Below, piece by piece: positions 44,085 through 55,499 of a stretch of DNA of 64,000 bases. Under the pieces are notes generated by a model that saw only the letters and a program-made list of their open reading frames with translations, was not told the origin of the DNA and did not search any database. The stretch spans positions 744,001-808,000 of the forward strand of contig OU015570.1 of NCBI GenBank assembly GCA_907165135.1, read 5' to 3'. The stretch's first letter is position 1; every line of letters starts with the position of its first letter. The stretch comes from Oikopleura dioica (lineage: Eukaryota; Chordata; Appendicularia; Copelata; Oikopleuridae). The position numbers and the translations under genes were made by a program.

Positions 44085-45410
44085 TCAACATACACTTTTA
44101 TGATGAATTGTGATCACAAGCAAATTTAATCTCCATCTTCGTTCTAGAATCGTTTGGTTTAACGTCATTATGTTCCCAGAGGGCTCAAAATGATGAGCGC
44201 TGCGAGATCTATCTTTTGGAGGTCTGAGAGTGTCGGTCAGTGACATGGTTTTTGTTGTGTGGCGGGTAGAAGATTTGGCTAATGCAAAATGAGCTGGATC
44301 GATGACCAAGTTTCCGCCAGGGGTCGTTTTCATAAACGGATATTTCTTTTTGGCTTTTTTCGTAATCTCCTTGGTGATTGCTGTCTTCGTTTTCCCTGTA
44401 ATGTCGACTTCAATACCCATGTGTTTCGCAAGGACTTTCATTTCAAGGATTGTAAAATTGCTTAGGTAGCACTTGTTTTCAAGCATGAGTGCATTATGCT
44501 TGATCAAGTAGAATCCCTCGGCGTCTTTGTCCCAGTCGGGATGGTGAAGTCGTATCCATTCGTTTATCTTCTCCACCTTCTTTGCTTTCGAATTTTTCAA
44601 TGTTGCCCATGTTCCAAGTTTCACTCCGCAATTATATTCTTTAATAAATTTGTCTAGGGCTTTTTCGTGGAGGTCGGCCATTCTTTGGAAGACGGGGGAA
44701 ACAAGCCTGCGTGGTTCTGCTTTGAGATCCTGATTGTTTGTGACTTCGGCAACTTCTGTTGATTGGCTGTCGATTGAATTGTTGTCGTCCTGTTGGGTAC
44801 CTGATGAGTCGAGATCATAAAAAACAGTCTCGTCTGCTTGCTTGGTTTCATCTGAACACGTGGCTTCTTCACGTTGTTCTGCGAATGTTTCGGCCTGTTC
44901 TTCTTCCTGGGGGGAAGTGGAAGATTGGTTTGTGCTGTCATCTTGGTCAAGGGCTGTTTGGCTTCTTGTCTGGATGAAGTATGAAACTCTTTTCTTCAAT
45001 TTTCTTGGCTTGGGTTCTTGTATGTCCGTATCTTGCTGTTGTTTCTCCGGTTGATCGTCTCCTGGTCTGCTTATAAAGGGCTTCAAATGGCTAATGTGTC
45101 TTGTCATATCGCGTCCTGTCTTCAGATTGAGTAAGTCGAAGCTCAGGCCTTGGTTTTTAATAGCGGTTATCTTCAAAGGTCCTGTCCATTTGTAGATTTT
45201 CTCCAGTGGATCCATGTAATTGCACAGAACGAGGTCGTTTTCCTGAAATTTGTGAATATCCTCGTTCTCAGATCGTTGTGTTTCGTGATTTGATTGGATT
45301 CTCTCTCGAATTGGCTCAAAGTTGACATTTTCCCTTGTTTGCTTCTGGCGATATTTGTCATTGAGGTTTTCTCCCTTGAAGCCTGTTTCAATTTCAAATG
45401 GCGACGCCAT
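44085..45410 (-). pseudogene. Gypsy 2: integrase C-terminus with long extension
   Basis: A 441-residue frame in the same frame as the integrase core, separated from it by two in-frame stops (near 45429 and 45413). The first ~100 residues carry the integrase C-terminal pattern (ENDLVLCNY, WTGPLKI, ISHLKPF). An acidic, Gln/Ser/Thr-rich linker follows at about 120-230. A C-terminal part has a helix-extended-helix pattern, FTILEMKVLAKHMGIEVDI then KTAITKEI, reminiscent of SAP/HeH/LEM-like DNA- or chromatin-binding folds. Such a tail could steer integration, but this is inference. Confidence 0.65.
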
Positions 45411-45428
45411 TCACACTGCATGTTTTGC

Positions 45429-46755
45429 CTAGTTCATCTGGTGAATGATCGTTGGTAGCCAATGATCCCAATTTTCCATTCCACAGGCAAGTTTGAGTCG
45501 TGATTTAATGGTCTGATTTCGATTCTTAACTTCTCCATTCGTTTGAGGGTGATATGCTGGAGAAAGCCGAACTCGAAGTCCTTTTTCTTCCGCGAAATCT
45601 CTTACTGCTTTGAATTCTCCTCCATTGTCCATAAAAATCTCTCTTGGCAAGTGAGGGTTGCGGAGCCATTCTGATCGAAGAGCGTCAAGAACTTCCTCTG
45701 GTTTCTTTGAGCGAAGTGCGGAAGCGTTTGTTCTTTTGCTAAACAAGTCGGTTGAAACGCAGATAAATCGTCGGTAGTTGTCCGTGATAGGTAGCGGTCC
45801 AATGAGATCGATCGAATATCTCTCGAACGGTTGAGAAGGCGCAGTTACATGTCCAAGTGGAGCATTGAGTGGATTCGTTGTTGGCTTCATAAGTTGGCAT
45901 TTTCGGCAGGATCGAATATAGTTTGTCACGGTTGCCTTGAGGTTAGTGTAAAAGTCCTTATTCTCAATACTTTTTAGTGTCTGAGTAATACCAGGATGCC
46001 CGGATCTATCGTGATACTCCTCCAAAATTTCTCGGTGTATTGAGACCGGTGGGATTGCCTTGAATCCATTCTTGTCTACGCCAAGCTCGCCATTATCTCC
46101 AAAACAAAGTTGATCTCTGTGTCGCTTAAACTCTTCGGCAGTGGTGTCTTTGTTCTCCGGCCAACGATCGATCTTGTGAAATTTAATGACATCTCGCAGA
46201 ACGTCGTCCGATTCTTGTAGAAAGAGAAAATCACGAGGCTTTACCATGTTGATTGTAGGTTTTTTGAGCTCGTTGATTTGTCGAGAAAGGCAGTCCGAGA
46301 TTTTCATTTCCTTTGACGGCTCATTATTTTGTGCGCCCAGTTTACAACCGAGTTGTCGGTGAACCAAGTGAACCTCCGACCGAGAAGATAGTGACTCCAT
46401 TTTTCCATTGCTCGCTTGCCGGTCAAAAGCTCCTTCTCACTTATATTATAATTTCGCTGCGCGTCGTCAAATTTTTGTGATAGATAAGCGACGGGGCAAA
46501 ATTTTTCATTCGTTGTCTTCTTGTAGAAGAGTGCTGCTCCGATGCCAGTCTCACTTGCATCTGTTTCGATAGCGAACTCACCAACATTGGGGTATGGGAT
46601 TTTGAGAGCGTCAACCATGTTACTTATTTCGCTTTTGAGTTCATCCAATGCTTTTGCTGCATCGTCGGTCCATCTAAATCCTTTGCTCGTTGCTTTATTG
46701 ATTGGGGCAGCTTTTGGAGCGAAGTGAGGAATGCAGTTTCGATGGTAGTTGAGTA
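45429..46755 (-). pseudogene. Gypsy 2: RNase H and integrase
   Basis: Right after the insertion border the RT thumb/connection block resumes (PHFAPKAAPI). RNase H follows with ETDAS, EKELLTG and FTDNS acidic sites. The integrase HHCC domain (HDRSGH ... CRKC) and core aspartates (YSIDLIG, FMDNGGEF) come next. At the third catalytic position the aligned residue is Lys (GEVKNRNQT) rather than the usual Glu (GxVERxNRT), so the integrase is probably dead. Confidence 0.8.
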
Positions 46756-47507
46756 GTCCAAACGGGGCTCGGAGAATGGCGTTCCTAAAACTTTTTTTAA
46801 GGAACCGTTCCTAAATTTTAGGAACCGTTTCTTATTTTTAAGAACCGTTCTAAAAATTTTAAGCGAAAATCGGGAGAATGGCGTTCCTAAATTTTAGGAA
46901 CGGTTCCTAAATTTGCGTAACCGTTCCTAAAGTCACGAGTAAGCGTAAGGGGTAGGGTTAGGGTTAGGCCTCGAAAACGAGTTTTTCCTTCAAATCAGGC
47001 GCGGAGCGCATGCAGACTCTAAGAATAATTCGTTAAAACTATTTATTTTCGCCAAGTTTTCTCTAAAAAAGGTTAGGGTTCTATATATTTAGGACTTTCA
47101 CGGAAAAATCAAGGTGCTCCGATAACTGTGAAAATTTATCATCTAGTACTTTTTTTTTGCTGATTCCAAATATGTACTTAATTTTTACATAAATCCACAT
47201 GGTGGCGCGTGAGAGCGCTTCAAACTTTCGAAGATGGCACCCCTTATACTAGCCTTTCAGGTTATTTATTTCATTCCAAAGATGGTTTGAATAAAGTAAT
47301 CTTGCCATCAAATCTCTTTCTTGTGATATTTTCTCGAAAGAGCTCACTATTTAAGACTTTAATAAGCTTGAAAAGCTCTCAGAACAAGCATTTATTTTTA
47401 GCGCTGTCTCACAGCGAGCGCGCGCTAATCTTAATCAATTCACTGAGCGGAAATAAGAATAAATAGTTTATCAGTATTAGGCAGTAAAAACAGCTGTTAT
47501 CATTAAA

Positions 47508-49850
47508 TCAGAGTTCTTTGGCGATTTTTCTTCTTTTCGGAAGCGACGACCTGAGAGGCGTTTTGTTCTCCTTCTTCAATTCCTTTTTCAGTTGTTTTTC
47601 AGCTTTTTCCTTTTCAATCGATTCTCGGCGCTTTGCGGCGAATTCTTGTAGCTTGAGCTGAGTTGCGATTCTTGCCAAACGGTTGTTTTGAAGAGCTTTC
47701 TTTCCATCAATTTTCTGGCAAAGTGATTTCATCTCGGAGTCGGTCAAGTTATCCAAGTAGAATTCGAGGTTGCTCTTTCTGGCGATCGTTAGCTGAATCA
47801 CTGTTTCAGTTGTGGCTGAAGCCTTGTCTAGTTCAGCCTTCTTGAAGATTCCAAAAACAGACTCAGCAAATCTGTTGACGCAGACATAGTGGCCACGAAC
47901 TGTCAGCGACTTGTAGTGATTGAGGTCTTTGTCAATCTTGTACTCAATTTTCTTGACTAAGGCTCTGGCAGCATCGTCAACGGCCTTTCGAATGGTCGGG
48001 CTTCTTGGAGCATTCACATGAACGTCTTGCTTTCTAAAAATCGGGTGAAAACTGAAATTTGGCTGATTAAAGCCTCAAATTTGGCTGTTCTCAGAACAGC
48101 CCTTTTGAGAAGATCAAGGCTGAGTAAAGCCCCTTTTGGTGAAAATTTTTACTTTTGGCCAGATAAAGCCCATATTACCTGTAATAGTCCCTGGATTTTC
48201 CACTCGCAAGTCGGTAAAGATCGTCAAAGGGATTTTCCGATGAAAGAATCTGCTTGACTTCCTGCGCGCAGCCTTCCATGGTGCTGATGACATCTTCGAT
48301 TCTTGAATCTTCCTCTTCTGCTTTTCTTATTATCGGACCACAGAAAGTCGACCAGATGAAGACAGGTACCGCGATTTCCAGCATTGCTCCTTCTTGGCCG
48401 AGTAGTTCACAAAGGTTCTTGGCGCGTGTGTTTTTCTCCTTGTTTTTCTCAAGGGATGACATGACAGCGTCGTAATGAAGCAGAAGATTTTGCGCATTTT
48501 GTCGACCTGTCCCCATTCTGCTTCCAAGATCAGTTGTGAATGGAAATTTTTCTCTCGATTCACCTCGGGCCATCAATTCGTCCACCAGCCTAAAAGCTTT
48601 GAATTTCAATGAATACTTGAAATAGATTTACGTTCGCTTAATGTCGTCCCTATGGAATCCAGAATCCTTAGGAGATCCAAGTAGCATTTTGGTCTCCTTT
48701 AGAATTTGCTGGCCTCGCTCAGAAAGGCCTTCTTGGCACTTTTTATCGAGGTTTGACGCTGTATGCATGACTCACCAGAGGACTTCGACGATTGCATTTG
48801 GATCTTCTTTCTGGACTTTGATGTAGTCAACAAGACGACTGTTCGCGTTGAGCTGGCCGGTGAACGTATCTGATAGAATCGTGTCCGCCTTCGACCAGAT
48901 CGCATGTCCGGTGTTCTTTTCTTGTTCGATGCTGGCGATGATGGCTTGTGAAGTATTCTCACCGTCCTTTCCCTGGCCGATCAGAATATCGTAAAGAATC
49001 TGCTCCTTTCGTTCATTGATGAGCGTAATATTGATAATATCAATATTGGCCTTGGCTGTTGTCTAAATTTGGATTATTGTCTGAGTAAAGCCCTCAAATG
49101 GGCTGTTCTAAGACAAGCCCCAAAACTTACCCCGTCAGTTCCGATCGTAAGACGATTCGAATTTGATACGAATTCTTCAATCTGCGACCTGGAGGCGAGA
49201 GGTATTTGCTCTCTGAAGCGATGCATAGTGGCGATTGATGGGGAGGCTCGAACTTTACCGTCTAGCTCGCAAAATTCTTTGAATCTGTTGTGGTAGCGGT
49301 TGTTCATTCTCTGTATCGCGGAAACAGGGTCGCCAGTAGAAACTTGAGTCAGAAGTTCCATTCTCGCTTCTACAGACAGCCTCGGATTATTGGAACCCTT
49401 GCCCTTCGTCGTCCCCTTTTCTTGTGACTCCTTCACGAAAAATTTACTGGCTTGGAGTTGACTTCTTGATGTTGAGGGTCCCGCTTCAGCTTTTTTCTCC
49501 GATTCTTCTTCTGATTCGCAATAGGTACCATTTGTTTCTGCTGCTTTCCGTTTTCTTTTTGCAGCTGCGATCGGGTTTTCTTTCTTCGGGGGAAAATCTT
49601 GCGAGCCTGAAATTTGCGTTACTGGATGCTTGATTTTTTGTTAAAATTTACCTCCATTTCGAAAAAGACGAGTAGCTTTCTCAGTAAATCTCTTTGGATG
49701 TGGTCTCTCTGGAAAAAAGAAGTTTTCTTCGTCATTCTTCACAGCTCTGATGAATCGGTGAAGAATTCTGCAATTTCCTTTCCCGAAGAACTTCTTCTCT
49801 TTGTCAGCGTCGATCTCTTCTCTTGTTGTTAAACCCTTTTCAATTCATTT
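47508..49850 (-). CDS. Putative transposase of the hAT-like element (5 exons seen)
   Basis: Exons on the minus strand are 49850-49652, 49606-49131, 49062-48632, 48589-48179 and 48033-47508. The introns (45, 68, 42 and 145 bp) all have GT-AG ends and phase-matched junctions. A basic AAAKRKRK patch at the start of exon 2 is a likely nuclear signal. Exon 2 ends in LTIGTDG and exon 3 opens TTAKANIDIINITL, a plausible first catalytic-Asp strand. The last exon has CVNRFAESVFG and a Lys/Glu-rich coiled tail. One in-frame TGA lies at 48772-48774 in exon 3 (after VEVLW), so this copy may be inactive. The true start lies upstream of 49850 and was not found. I cannot place it in a named transposase family from sequence; hAT is inferred from the 8-bp duplication. 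Confidence 0.65.
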
Positions 49851-50028
49851 ATTTTCTGCTTTTTCTAATGTCAAGAACATATTTAGGAATAATACATTCC
49901 ATTAAAACACTGGGCAGGCAGGAAATAAACATCGAACCACCTGTTTTTGTCACCTCGCAATAGAAGGTTCGGACCGCGCTGCGGGCGATTCAGCTTGGCG
50001 CTTCGAGCGCGCACCGAGAGTACTCTAG

Positions 50029-50345
50029 TTATCTGACGATTGTGGGCGACAGGAGGGACCAGGAAAATTTATTTTTTGAGAGAAGAGCGATGAATGTTTG
50101 ATTAATAACATATCGAAAAATGAGCGTCCGGCCAAGATCGGCTCTATATGATTTACCCCTTCGAAAAGTAAATTTAATGTTTTTGATTATTTTCAATCTT
50201 TTTTTGCCATTTTTTTTCTTATATTTGGAATCAGCAGGTAAGATTACATATAACTCCTAAAAATCAAAAAGAAAGGATCAATATTTCGGGTGGTTGGGGA
50301 AGCGAAAATGGGGCCCTCGCGCTCCCGTGATAGTCCCTATATATA
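50029..50345 (+). repeat. Block homologous to 55980-57085, with TATA and splice-donor-like motifs
   Basis: Both copies share GATTGTGGNCGAC, AACATATCGAAA, a TATA-like CTCTATATRATT, the block TTGGAATCAGCAGGTAAGA and the end CTCGCGCTCCCGTGATAGTC. This copy is within the hAT-like element, upstream of its transposase exons but on the opposite strand. Function unknown. Confidence 0.55.
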
Positions 50346-50704
50346 TTTTTGACTTTTCTCGCCTGAAAACTCATTGCAAGAAAGCTTTAAGGGTAAAACG
50401 ATCTTTCTTTAAGAAAGGTTAGGGTTTAATAGTTTTTGACTTTTCAAAGTAGTATAAATATATTTTTTTTTTCAAAAAAGGGTCGGTTTGAAACAGGTTA
50501 ATTTCTCCGTGGCTGGTTGCAAACTAATGAAAATCAGCATAAAAAATCATTTCTAGAATAGAGGTTTAGGAACGGTTCCTAATTTTTAAGATATTTTCAT
50601 TTTTTAGGAACGAGGATTTTTGGAGAATCGCGTTCCTAATTTTAGGAACCGTTCCTAAATTTAGGAACCGTTCCTAATTTTAGGAACGCCATTCTCCTAC
50701 CCCC

Positions 50705-52116
50705 GTCCAAACACGCTTGCTGCTTCCGTTTTTGAGGTCGGCTGTCGTTATTCTCGAACAGCTTTTGTTTTTCCAGGATTTGGGAAGCAGAACCCATTTT
50801 CGATAACCGCTCCACAAAATTTGATTCATTTTTTCAGAAATTCTGTCTTCGCGGCTCTTATTGTTCCGGCGGAGGACCGATAATACTTTCTCGATGATTT
50901 CTAGGTTCTTTTCGTATGACTGTGAGTGAAGGCACAGATCGTCCAGGTAAATCGCAAGTTCACTACTCAGGATTTCATTAAAAATTTTGTCCATCATTCT
51001 TTGAAAAACGGCTGGGGCATTCTTTCCCCCCATTGGCATCGCAGTCCAAGTGAACTGACCAAAGTCGGTCGTGATGGCGATTTTCTGCTTTGTTTCGTGA
51101 TCGCAGGGAATTTGATGAAAGCCCGTGAAAAGGTCGGCTGTAGAGAAGACTGATGATTCTGACATTTGGTCGATGAGGCCATCGATGTCTGGCAATGGAT
51201 ACTGATTCGCTATAGTCACCTGGTTTAATTTCCTATAGTCGCAAACAAGCCTCCATTTACCATTTGCTTTCTTAACAAGAAGAACAGGAGCAGCCCAAGG
51301 ATTTGAGCATGGTTCTAGAAGTCCAGACGAGATATTTGCGTCGATAATTCGTTTCATCTCCTTTCGAAGAAAGTATGGTGTTTGATAACGTTGTGAAGCA
51401 ACAGGTGCGGCGCTTCCTGTGTCGATGCTATAGGACATTGCTTCTAATGTGCCGAGTTTTTCATCTTCGACGGGAAATCTATCTGTGTAATTATAGACGA
51501 TTACGTCTTACTTTCTTCTTATTTTTGGTGGGGCATCGCCGATTGAGAGCTCATTCATGATTGCCTCGAATTTTCCTTCCGTTGCTTCATCTGGTAGTCT
51601 CACTTCGACCTCGTTGATTCGACAAACGACTGAATTTTTACAGATGTTGATCGGTACCGCAGAATTGTTCGCGATGTGAATTCGTGCGTGATTTTGAAGG
51701 CTGCTCAATTGAATACACTGGTCGTAAACTTCGAGGGTTATATTTTTGTTGATGGATTCCGGTAGAGCACAGATAAAGCTTGTGGGTAATTCGGAGAGGT
51801 TGACATTGATGAAAAACGATGATTTTGGCTGGATTGTGACTTGTGAGACGGATGTCGCGGTTGTTGAAAAGAACTGGGATTTCGATATGGCTTTGATGCC
51901 AGCAGCCCGACTTTTGCATATGATGATCGGCTCGGACGTGTTGCCTTGTCGAAGGCAGCTGGCTCGTAGGTCGATAAGAAAATTGTTTTCGGATAGCTCG
52001 GGAGTACCGAGGATGGGCGAACAATGGTCTCCTACAATTTGAAATATACAATTTTTAAGTATTAGCTGTTCTATTTCCAAATTGGCGGAGAGGCAGCCAT
52101 TGAATTTCATTTCCAT
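50705..52116 (-). pseudogene. Gypsy 2: protease C-terminus and reverse transcriptase
   Basis: The 52116-51508 frame covers the distal protease, including SPILGTPEL. Frame 51438-50705 holds the RT fingers and palm: PWAAPVLLVKKANG, VCDYRKLN, FTGFHQI, TAMPMGGKNAP and AIYLDDLCLHS (the catalytic LDD). It runs to the insertion border. Just before the border the frame is shifted for part of the thumb. The protease active site DTGA sits in another frame at 52199-52210 and is followed directly by a stop. Confidence 0.8.
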
Positions 52117-52335
52117 TCTACGATTGTAGCTGTATGGATGATGGGATGATAGATTTCTGCAGCGAGGGAGGGATAAGGGAGCGGGGGATACAGGACATCT
52201 AGGCGCCGGTATCTAGTTGAAACGTTGTTTGCTGTCCATAAATTTTTGCGCGATTAAGAAGTTTTGGGCCGACTCGATCCATAATAGACGAGACAGAAGC
52301 GTGGATTCTATCTGACGAATGATAAAGTCCGGAGA

Positions 52336-53445
52336 TTAGTTTTTTGGCTGTCGGGACGGGCAGATGTCCTTGATGTGACCTCGTTGATTGCAGATGTGGC
52401 AAATGACTGTTCCTCTACAGTTCCTCTTGGAGTGCCCCTTCATTCCGCAGGAATAGCAGGTGATAATTGTACCATCACGTCGTCGGTCAAGCTGAGCTCG
52501 CGGTCGTTCTTGGTAGTATTGATTCGTTTGGGGAGCAGTAAATTGAGCCGTCGTGTTGATCGCGTTTTGCTGCTCCGTCGTCTGTCGATTGGGATTGAAA
52601 CTTTCTCGTGAAGATTGTCGAGGAGTAGCCTTAACCTTGTTAATCTCCGCAAGTTCCATTTTGAGCGCGTCCATTTTTACGTCCATCTTGGAAAGAAGTT
52701 GAGAGAAAGAAGCAGATTCGAGTCATAATGCCGAGACTTCTTCCTTTAAGAGTGTGTTTTCCATGCTGACAGCACATATGTCGACGCGACGTTTGAATTT
52801 TTTCATCTTGTCTAAGTATTCGGCAATTTGTTTTGGAGTTTTTGATGACTGTCCTTGGTCCAGAATGTATCGCTTGAGGTCCGGTGTCAGGTTTGCGTTG
52901 AAGGATTCCTCTAGAAAATGTTCTTTCAGCACGTCTTTACCTTTACTTGCTAGAGTGGCAAGTTTTTCGATTCGGGTATAGAATCTTGTGAAGGTTTCGT
53001 CCTCGTCAGCTCGTCTGGTGATGTTTTAGAGTTTCTTTCGAGCCTCCCTCGCTAGTTCCTCTGGCTTTTCTTCTCAAATGATCTGGTGAAGCAATGTGTA
53101 AAAGTCGGTTGAGCCTTTGACATCTTCAAATTCGTCTTCGTATCTCTCTCGAAATGTTCGATCAAGATGGGAGAGGCAGATTCGTCGGCGTGTGCTCTTG
53201 AACTGTGCTTCAAAAACGGTCTTCGTTTCTTCGTTTATCTTGTGCTCGGCCAATGACGCCCTGAAGATCAAGCCCATTCTTTCCAATTTCTCTTTCAGCT
53301 CAGTCTCGATTCTCTTGAGTTGTGTCTTTGTAGTCCTTGTCGTTATCTTAGTCTCTGGCATCGAATTATTCGTGAAGTCCTTAAGAAGTTCGATTGGGTG
53401 TCGAATCGCATAGTTGGTCACCATGATACGGCTGTAAAAGAGCAA
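52336..53445 (-). pseudogene. Gypsy 2: gag with two CCHC zinc knuckles
   Basis: Three consecutive pieces (53445-53074, 52932-52723, 52686-52336) are separated by stops. The first two are helical and charged, as in capsid (including a DFYTLLHQI end and LTPDLKRYIL). The last has two nucleocapsid knuckles, CYSCGMKGHSKRNC and CHICNQRGHIKDIC, both C-X2-C-X4-H-X4-C, at residues 77-90 and 96-109 of that piece. Confidence 0.8.
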
Positions 53446-53639
53446 AAGGAGAAATTGAACCTTTCGATTGGTTTTATTGTGAAATTGAATAATTTTGTCT
53501 TGGCAGAGCTGCTTATAAGGGGTCAGAAATGCGTCGAGCGTAAAATCAGCTGGGTGAAGTGGGTCAATTGGTCAATGATTCGAATCAGCGGGTCGTCACT
53601 CCCACGATTGGAATCCGGTTGGCGCGCAGATAAATAAGA

Positions 53640-54240
53640 ATAAGAAAGGCATGCTGTAAGGCGTAAAATTCATATATAAAATATTTACAAAATATAAAGT
53701 TTTTCTACAGTCGTGTCAGCCATCAGTCATCGGCGGGTTTTGAAATCGTGAAGTTGGCATTGAAGAGAAAAGTTTTCTAGAATGTCGGTGCAGTGAGTCA
53801 TTGTCATGAGCTTGGGAAGGACTGAATTTGTCAGGCGATGCAAGTTCTATCGTTTGCGGGCTTGGCGAAGTCGATCGGTCGAGTAGTCGTCTTTTTATGG
53901 CTGAACAAGCGTGATTTTTCGAAAATTTTGTCCGAACAATTTTTCTGGAGCTCAACAATTTTCTAGAACCATGATGAATCATCGGATCGTGCTGGTTGAC
54001 GGCTTAAAATGTTGCTTCTGGTTATGTCCTTCGGGTCCAATTTGCAGAAATTGAATTCAAATAAAATATAGAAACTAAATTCATAAAAGCATTGTGAAGT
54101 CATCATCAATGGATGTCCTTGTCAATTTTACATCACACCGTCTAATTTAATGAATGTTGGTGTGTTTCAGGGAGAAGTGGTCAATAATTTTTAAATGATT
54201 AAATAACAGATATTACTGAAATATCGACCTCAAACAAAGC
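53640..54240. other. No gene recognised
   Basis: Flank of gypsy 2 and of the pogo-like gene. No LTR repeat was matched to 43000-44085. A TTTCAG followed by an open stretch near 54170 might be an exon border of the pogo-like gene. Confidence 0.35.
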
Positions 54241-55482
54241 ACTATCTGCTTACGATTATGAATTACGAACCCTGGCAGATGATGCTGATCTGTGACAATC
54301 ATCGTTCACACAAATTGAACGGAAACGTTCACACCCGCTTGATAATGGAGACTCTGACTCCTGGAAGTACTTCAAAATCACAGGAAGGGCTGGATAATTT
54401 TAAATCACCGAAAATCTCAAATCACATTTTGTCTGAAATCTCATTTCCATTTCAAAATTTCGCATCATCTCAGCAAATCTCAAATCTCAGAATTTTCGCA
54501 ACATCCTAGCCATTGTTACCATATTTCTGAGATTGCTTAGATCTCAAAATTTCAAATCTCAACATTTTGCAAACCGGGCAGGGGTCGCGGATAAACTTCG
54601 CGCGCCAAAAACAAGACTCGTGATTGGTTCAGATAGGTCTGAAATGCTTGAGATCTCAAAATCTCAAATCTCAATTCATTGCAACGCGCGAATCTAATTC
54701 ACGACGTTACTTGAGAAAAATGCGATCTCAGCATTTCAAATATCATTTCGTTGCAAAATTAAAAATTGAGATTTCAAACAGAAAATTTATTAAGATCTCA
54801 TTTTTGAAATGGATGAGATGGCTGATTCATATTATTTAGGGGTTTGAGATTTTTGTTGATTTCAAAATATCCAGCCCTGATCACAGGTATCATCAGACTT
54901 TAAATCATCATTTTACAATTAAAAAATAACAAATATTTTAAGCCGTGCGATCAAATGGTAAATCTTTGGCTGAAGAATAAACTGAAGACTGCTGTTGCTT
55001 TGTATGGTGCTCGCCTTGGTCCACTTCGAGGAGCGTGTCCAACACGAACGTGGGTTATCAATAAGGTAAAAGAAAAGGAGAGCTTTGAATTTATTTTATA
55101 TAGGCATTCGAATTGATGCTTCAAATTCCGAAAGAAATTATTGACGCCTCTTGGAGAAAAGTGAACCTCGAGCATCCGATGACCAATCAAGACTTTATTT
55201 TCGAGGAAGAAGATGATGAAGAATTTGATGCTGAAAATGGAGAATTCGAAGGTGGGGCTGAGGTGGAAGGAGAAGAAGAAGGTGCTGGGAATGAAAGGCG
55301 GAGATGGTGCTCAATTGGAAGAAGAGATGTTGGTTGCTGAGATTAATTGGGAAGAAGTTGGTGCTGAGAATGAAAATTACGGTGGTGCTCAAATTGAAGA
55401 AATTGATGAGGAAATGGAAGAAGAATGGAACATGGATATTGGACAAGAAGAGATTCAAGAAATCGAAGATTTGGAGGATTAA
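54240..55482 (+). pseudogene. pogo-like transposase gene, interrupted and frameshifted
   Basis: The + strand shows MLICDNHRSHK, the second-Asp block of the pogo/Tigger DDE core, and TLTPGSTSKSQ leading up to a MITE (54385-54879). Beyond it, an intron of 56 bp (54887-54942) leads to PCDQMVNLWLK, the QP-D...N..K block of the family. A 38-bp GT-AG intron (55066-55103) follows, then the C-terminal helix (QIPKEIIDASWRKV). The acidic tail changes frame near 55290 and ends at 55482. The N-terminal DNA-binding part is not present upstream. Confidence 0.75.
54385..54879. mobile_element. hAT-like MITE in the pogo-like gene (495 bp)
   Basis: Ends AAGGGCTGGATA and TATCCAGCCCTG are inverted. They are flanked by the exact 8-bp duplication ATCACAGG at 54377-54384 and 54880-54887. 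Subterminal dyads are GAGATTTCAAATCTC-like. The right duplication copy supplies the last exon bases and the G of the GT splice donor of the interrupted gene. Confidence 0.85.
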
Positions 55483-55499
55483 GTTTTCGGAAAAACTGC

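Larger units (their letters stand above)
46764..50704 (-). mobile_element. hAT-like DNA transposon with transposase gene (3,941 bp)
   Basis: Flanked by the exact 8-bp duplication GTCCAAAC at 46756-46763 and 50705-50712, inside the pol gene of gypsy 2. Ends GGGGCTCGGAGAATGGCG and CGCCATTCTCCTACCCCC with subterminal AGGAACGGTTCCT arrays (46772-46930, 50560-50700) match the short element 4040-4953. It encodes a five-exon transposase (47508-49850, minus) and carries the shared internal hairpin (CAGGCGCGGAGCGCATGC near 46995) and TTAGGG-like runs (46955, 47078, 50420). It is the likely autonomous founder of the AGGAACGGTTCCT family. Confidence 0.85.
44085..53445 (-). mobile_element. Decayed Ty3/gypsy retrotransposon (gypsy 2), split by a hAT-like element
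   Basis: On the minus strand the order is gag with two CCHC knuckles, protease, RT, [3,941-bp insertion], RNase H, integrase and an extended integrase tail. Frameshifts and stops occur in gag, at the protease and after the integrase core. I found no LTR pair, so the outer limits are those of the coding remains. It is clearly older than the 5.7-14.5 kb element. Confidence 0.85.

Noticed and set aside
48774-48792. A 17-nt intron (GTGAGT...CATACAG) to bypass the TGA in the hAT-like transposase
   Set aside because: Too short to be spliced; the sequence beyond stays in the same frame, so an in-frame stop is the simpler reading.
50200-50345. U1 or other snRNA gene from the TTACCTG and Sm-like AATTTTTGA blocks
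   Set aside because: The order and stems do not fit U1, and TTACCTG is simply the complement of the donor-like CAGGTAA.
43000-54300. LTR pair for gypsy 2
   Set aside because: I compared the two flanks by eye and found no convincing direct repeat; they may be deleted or too diverged.
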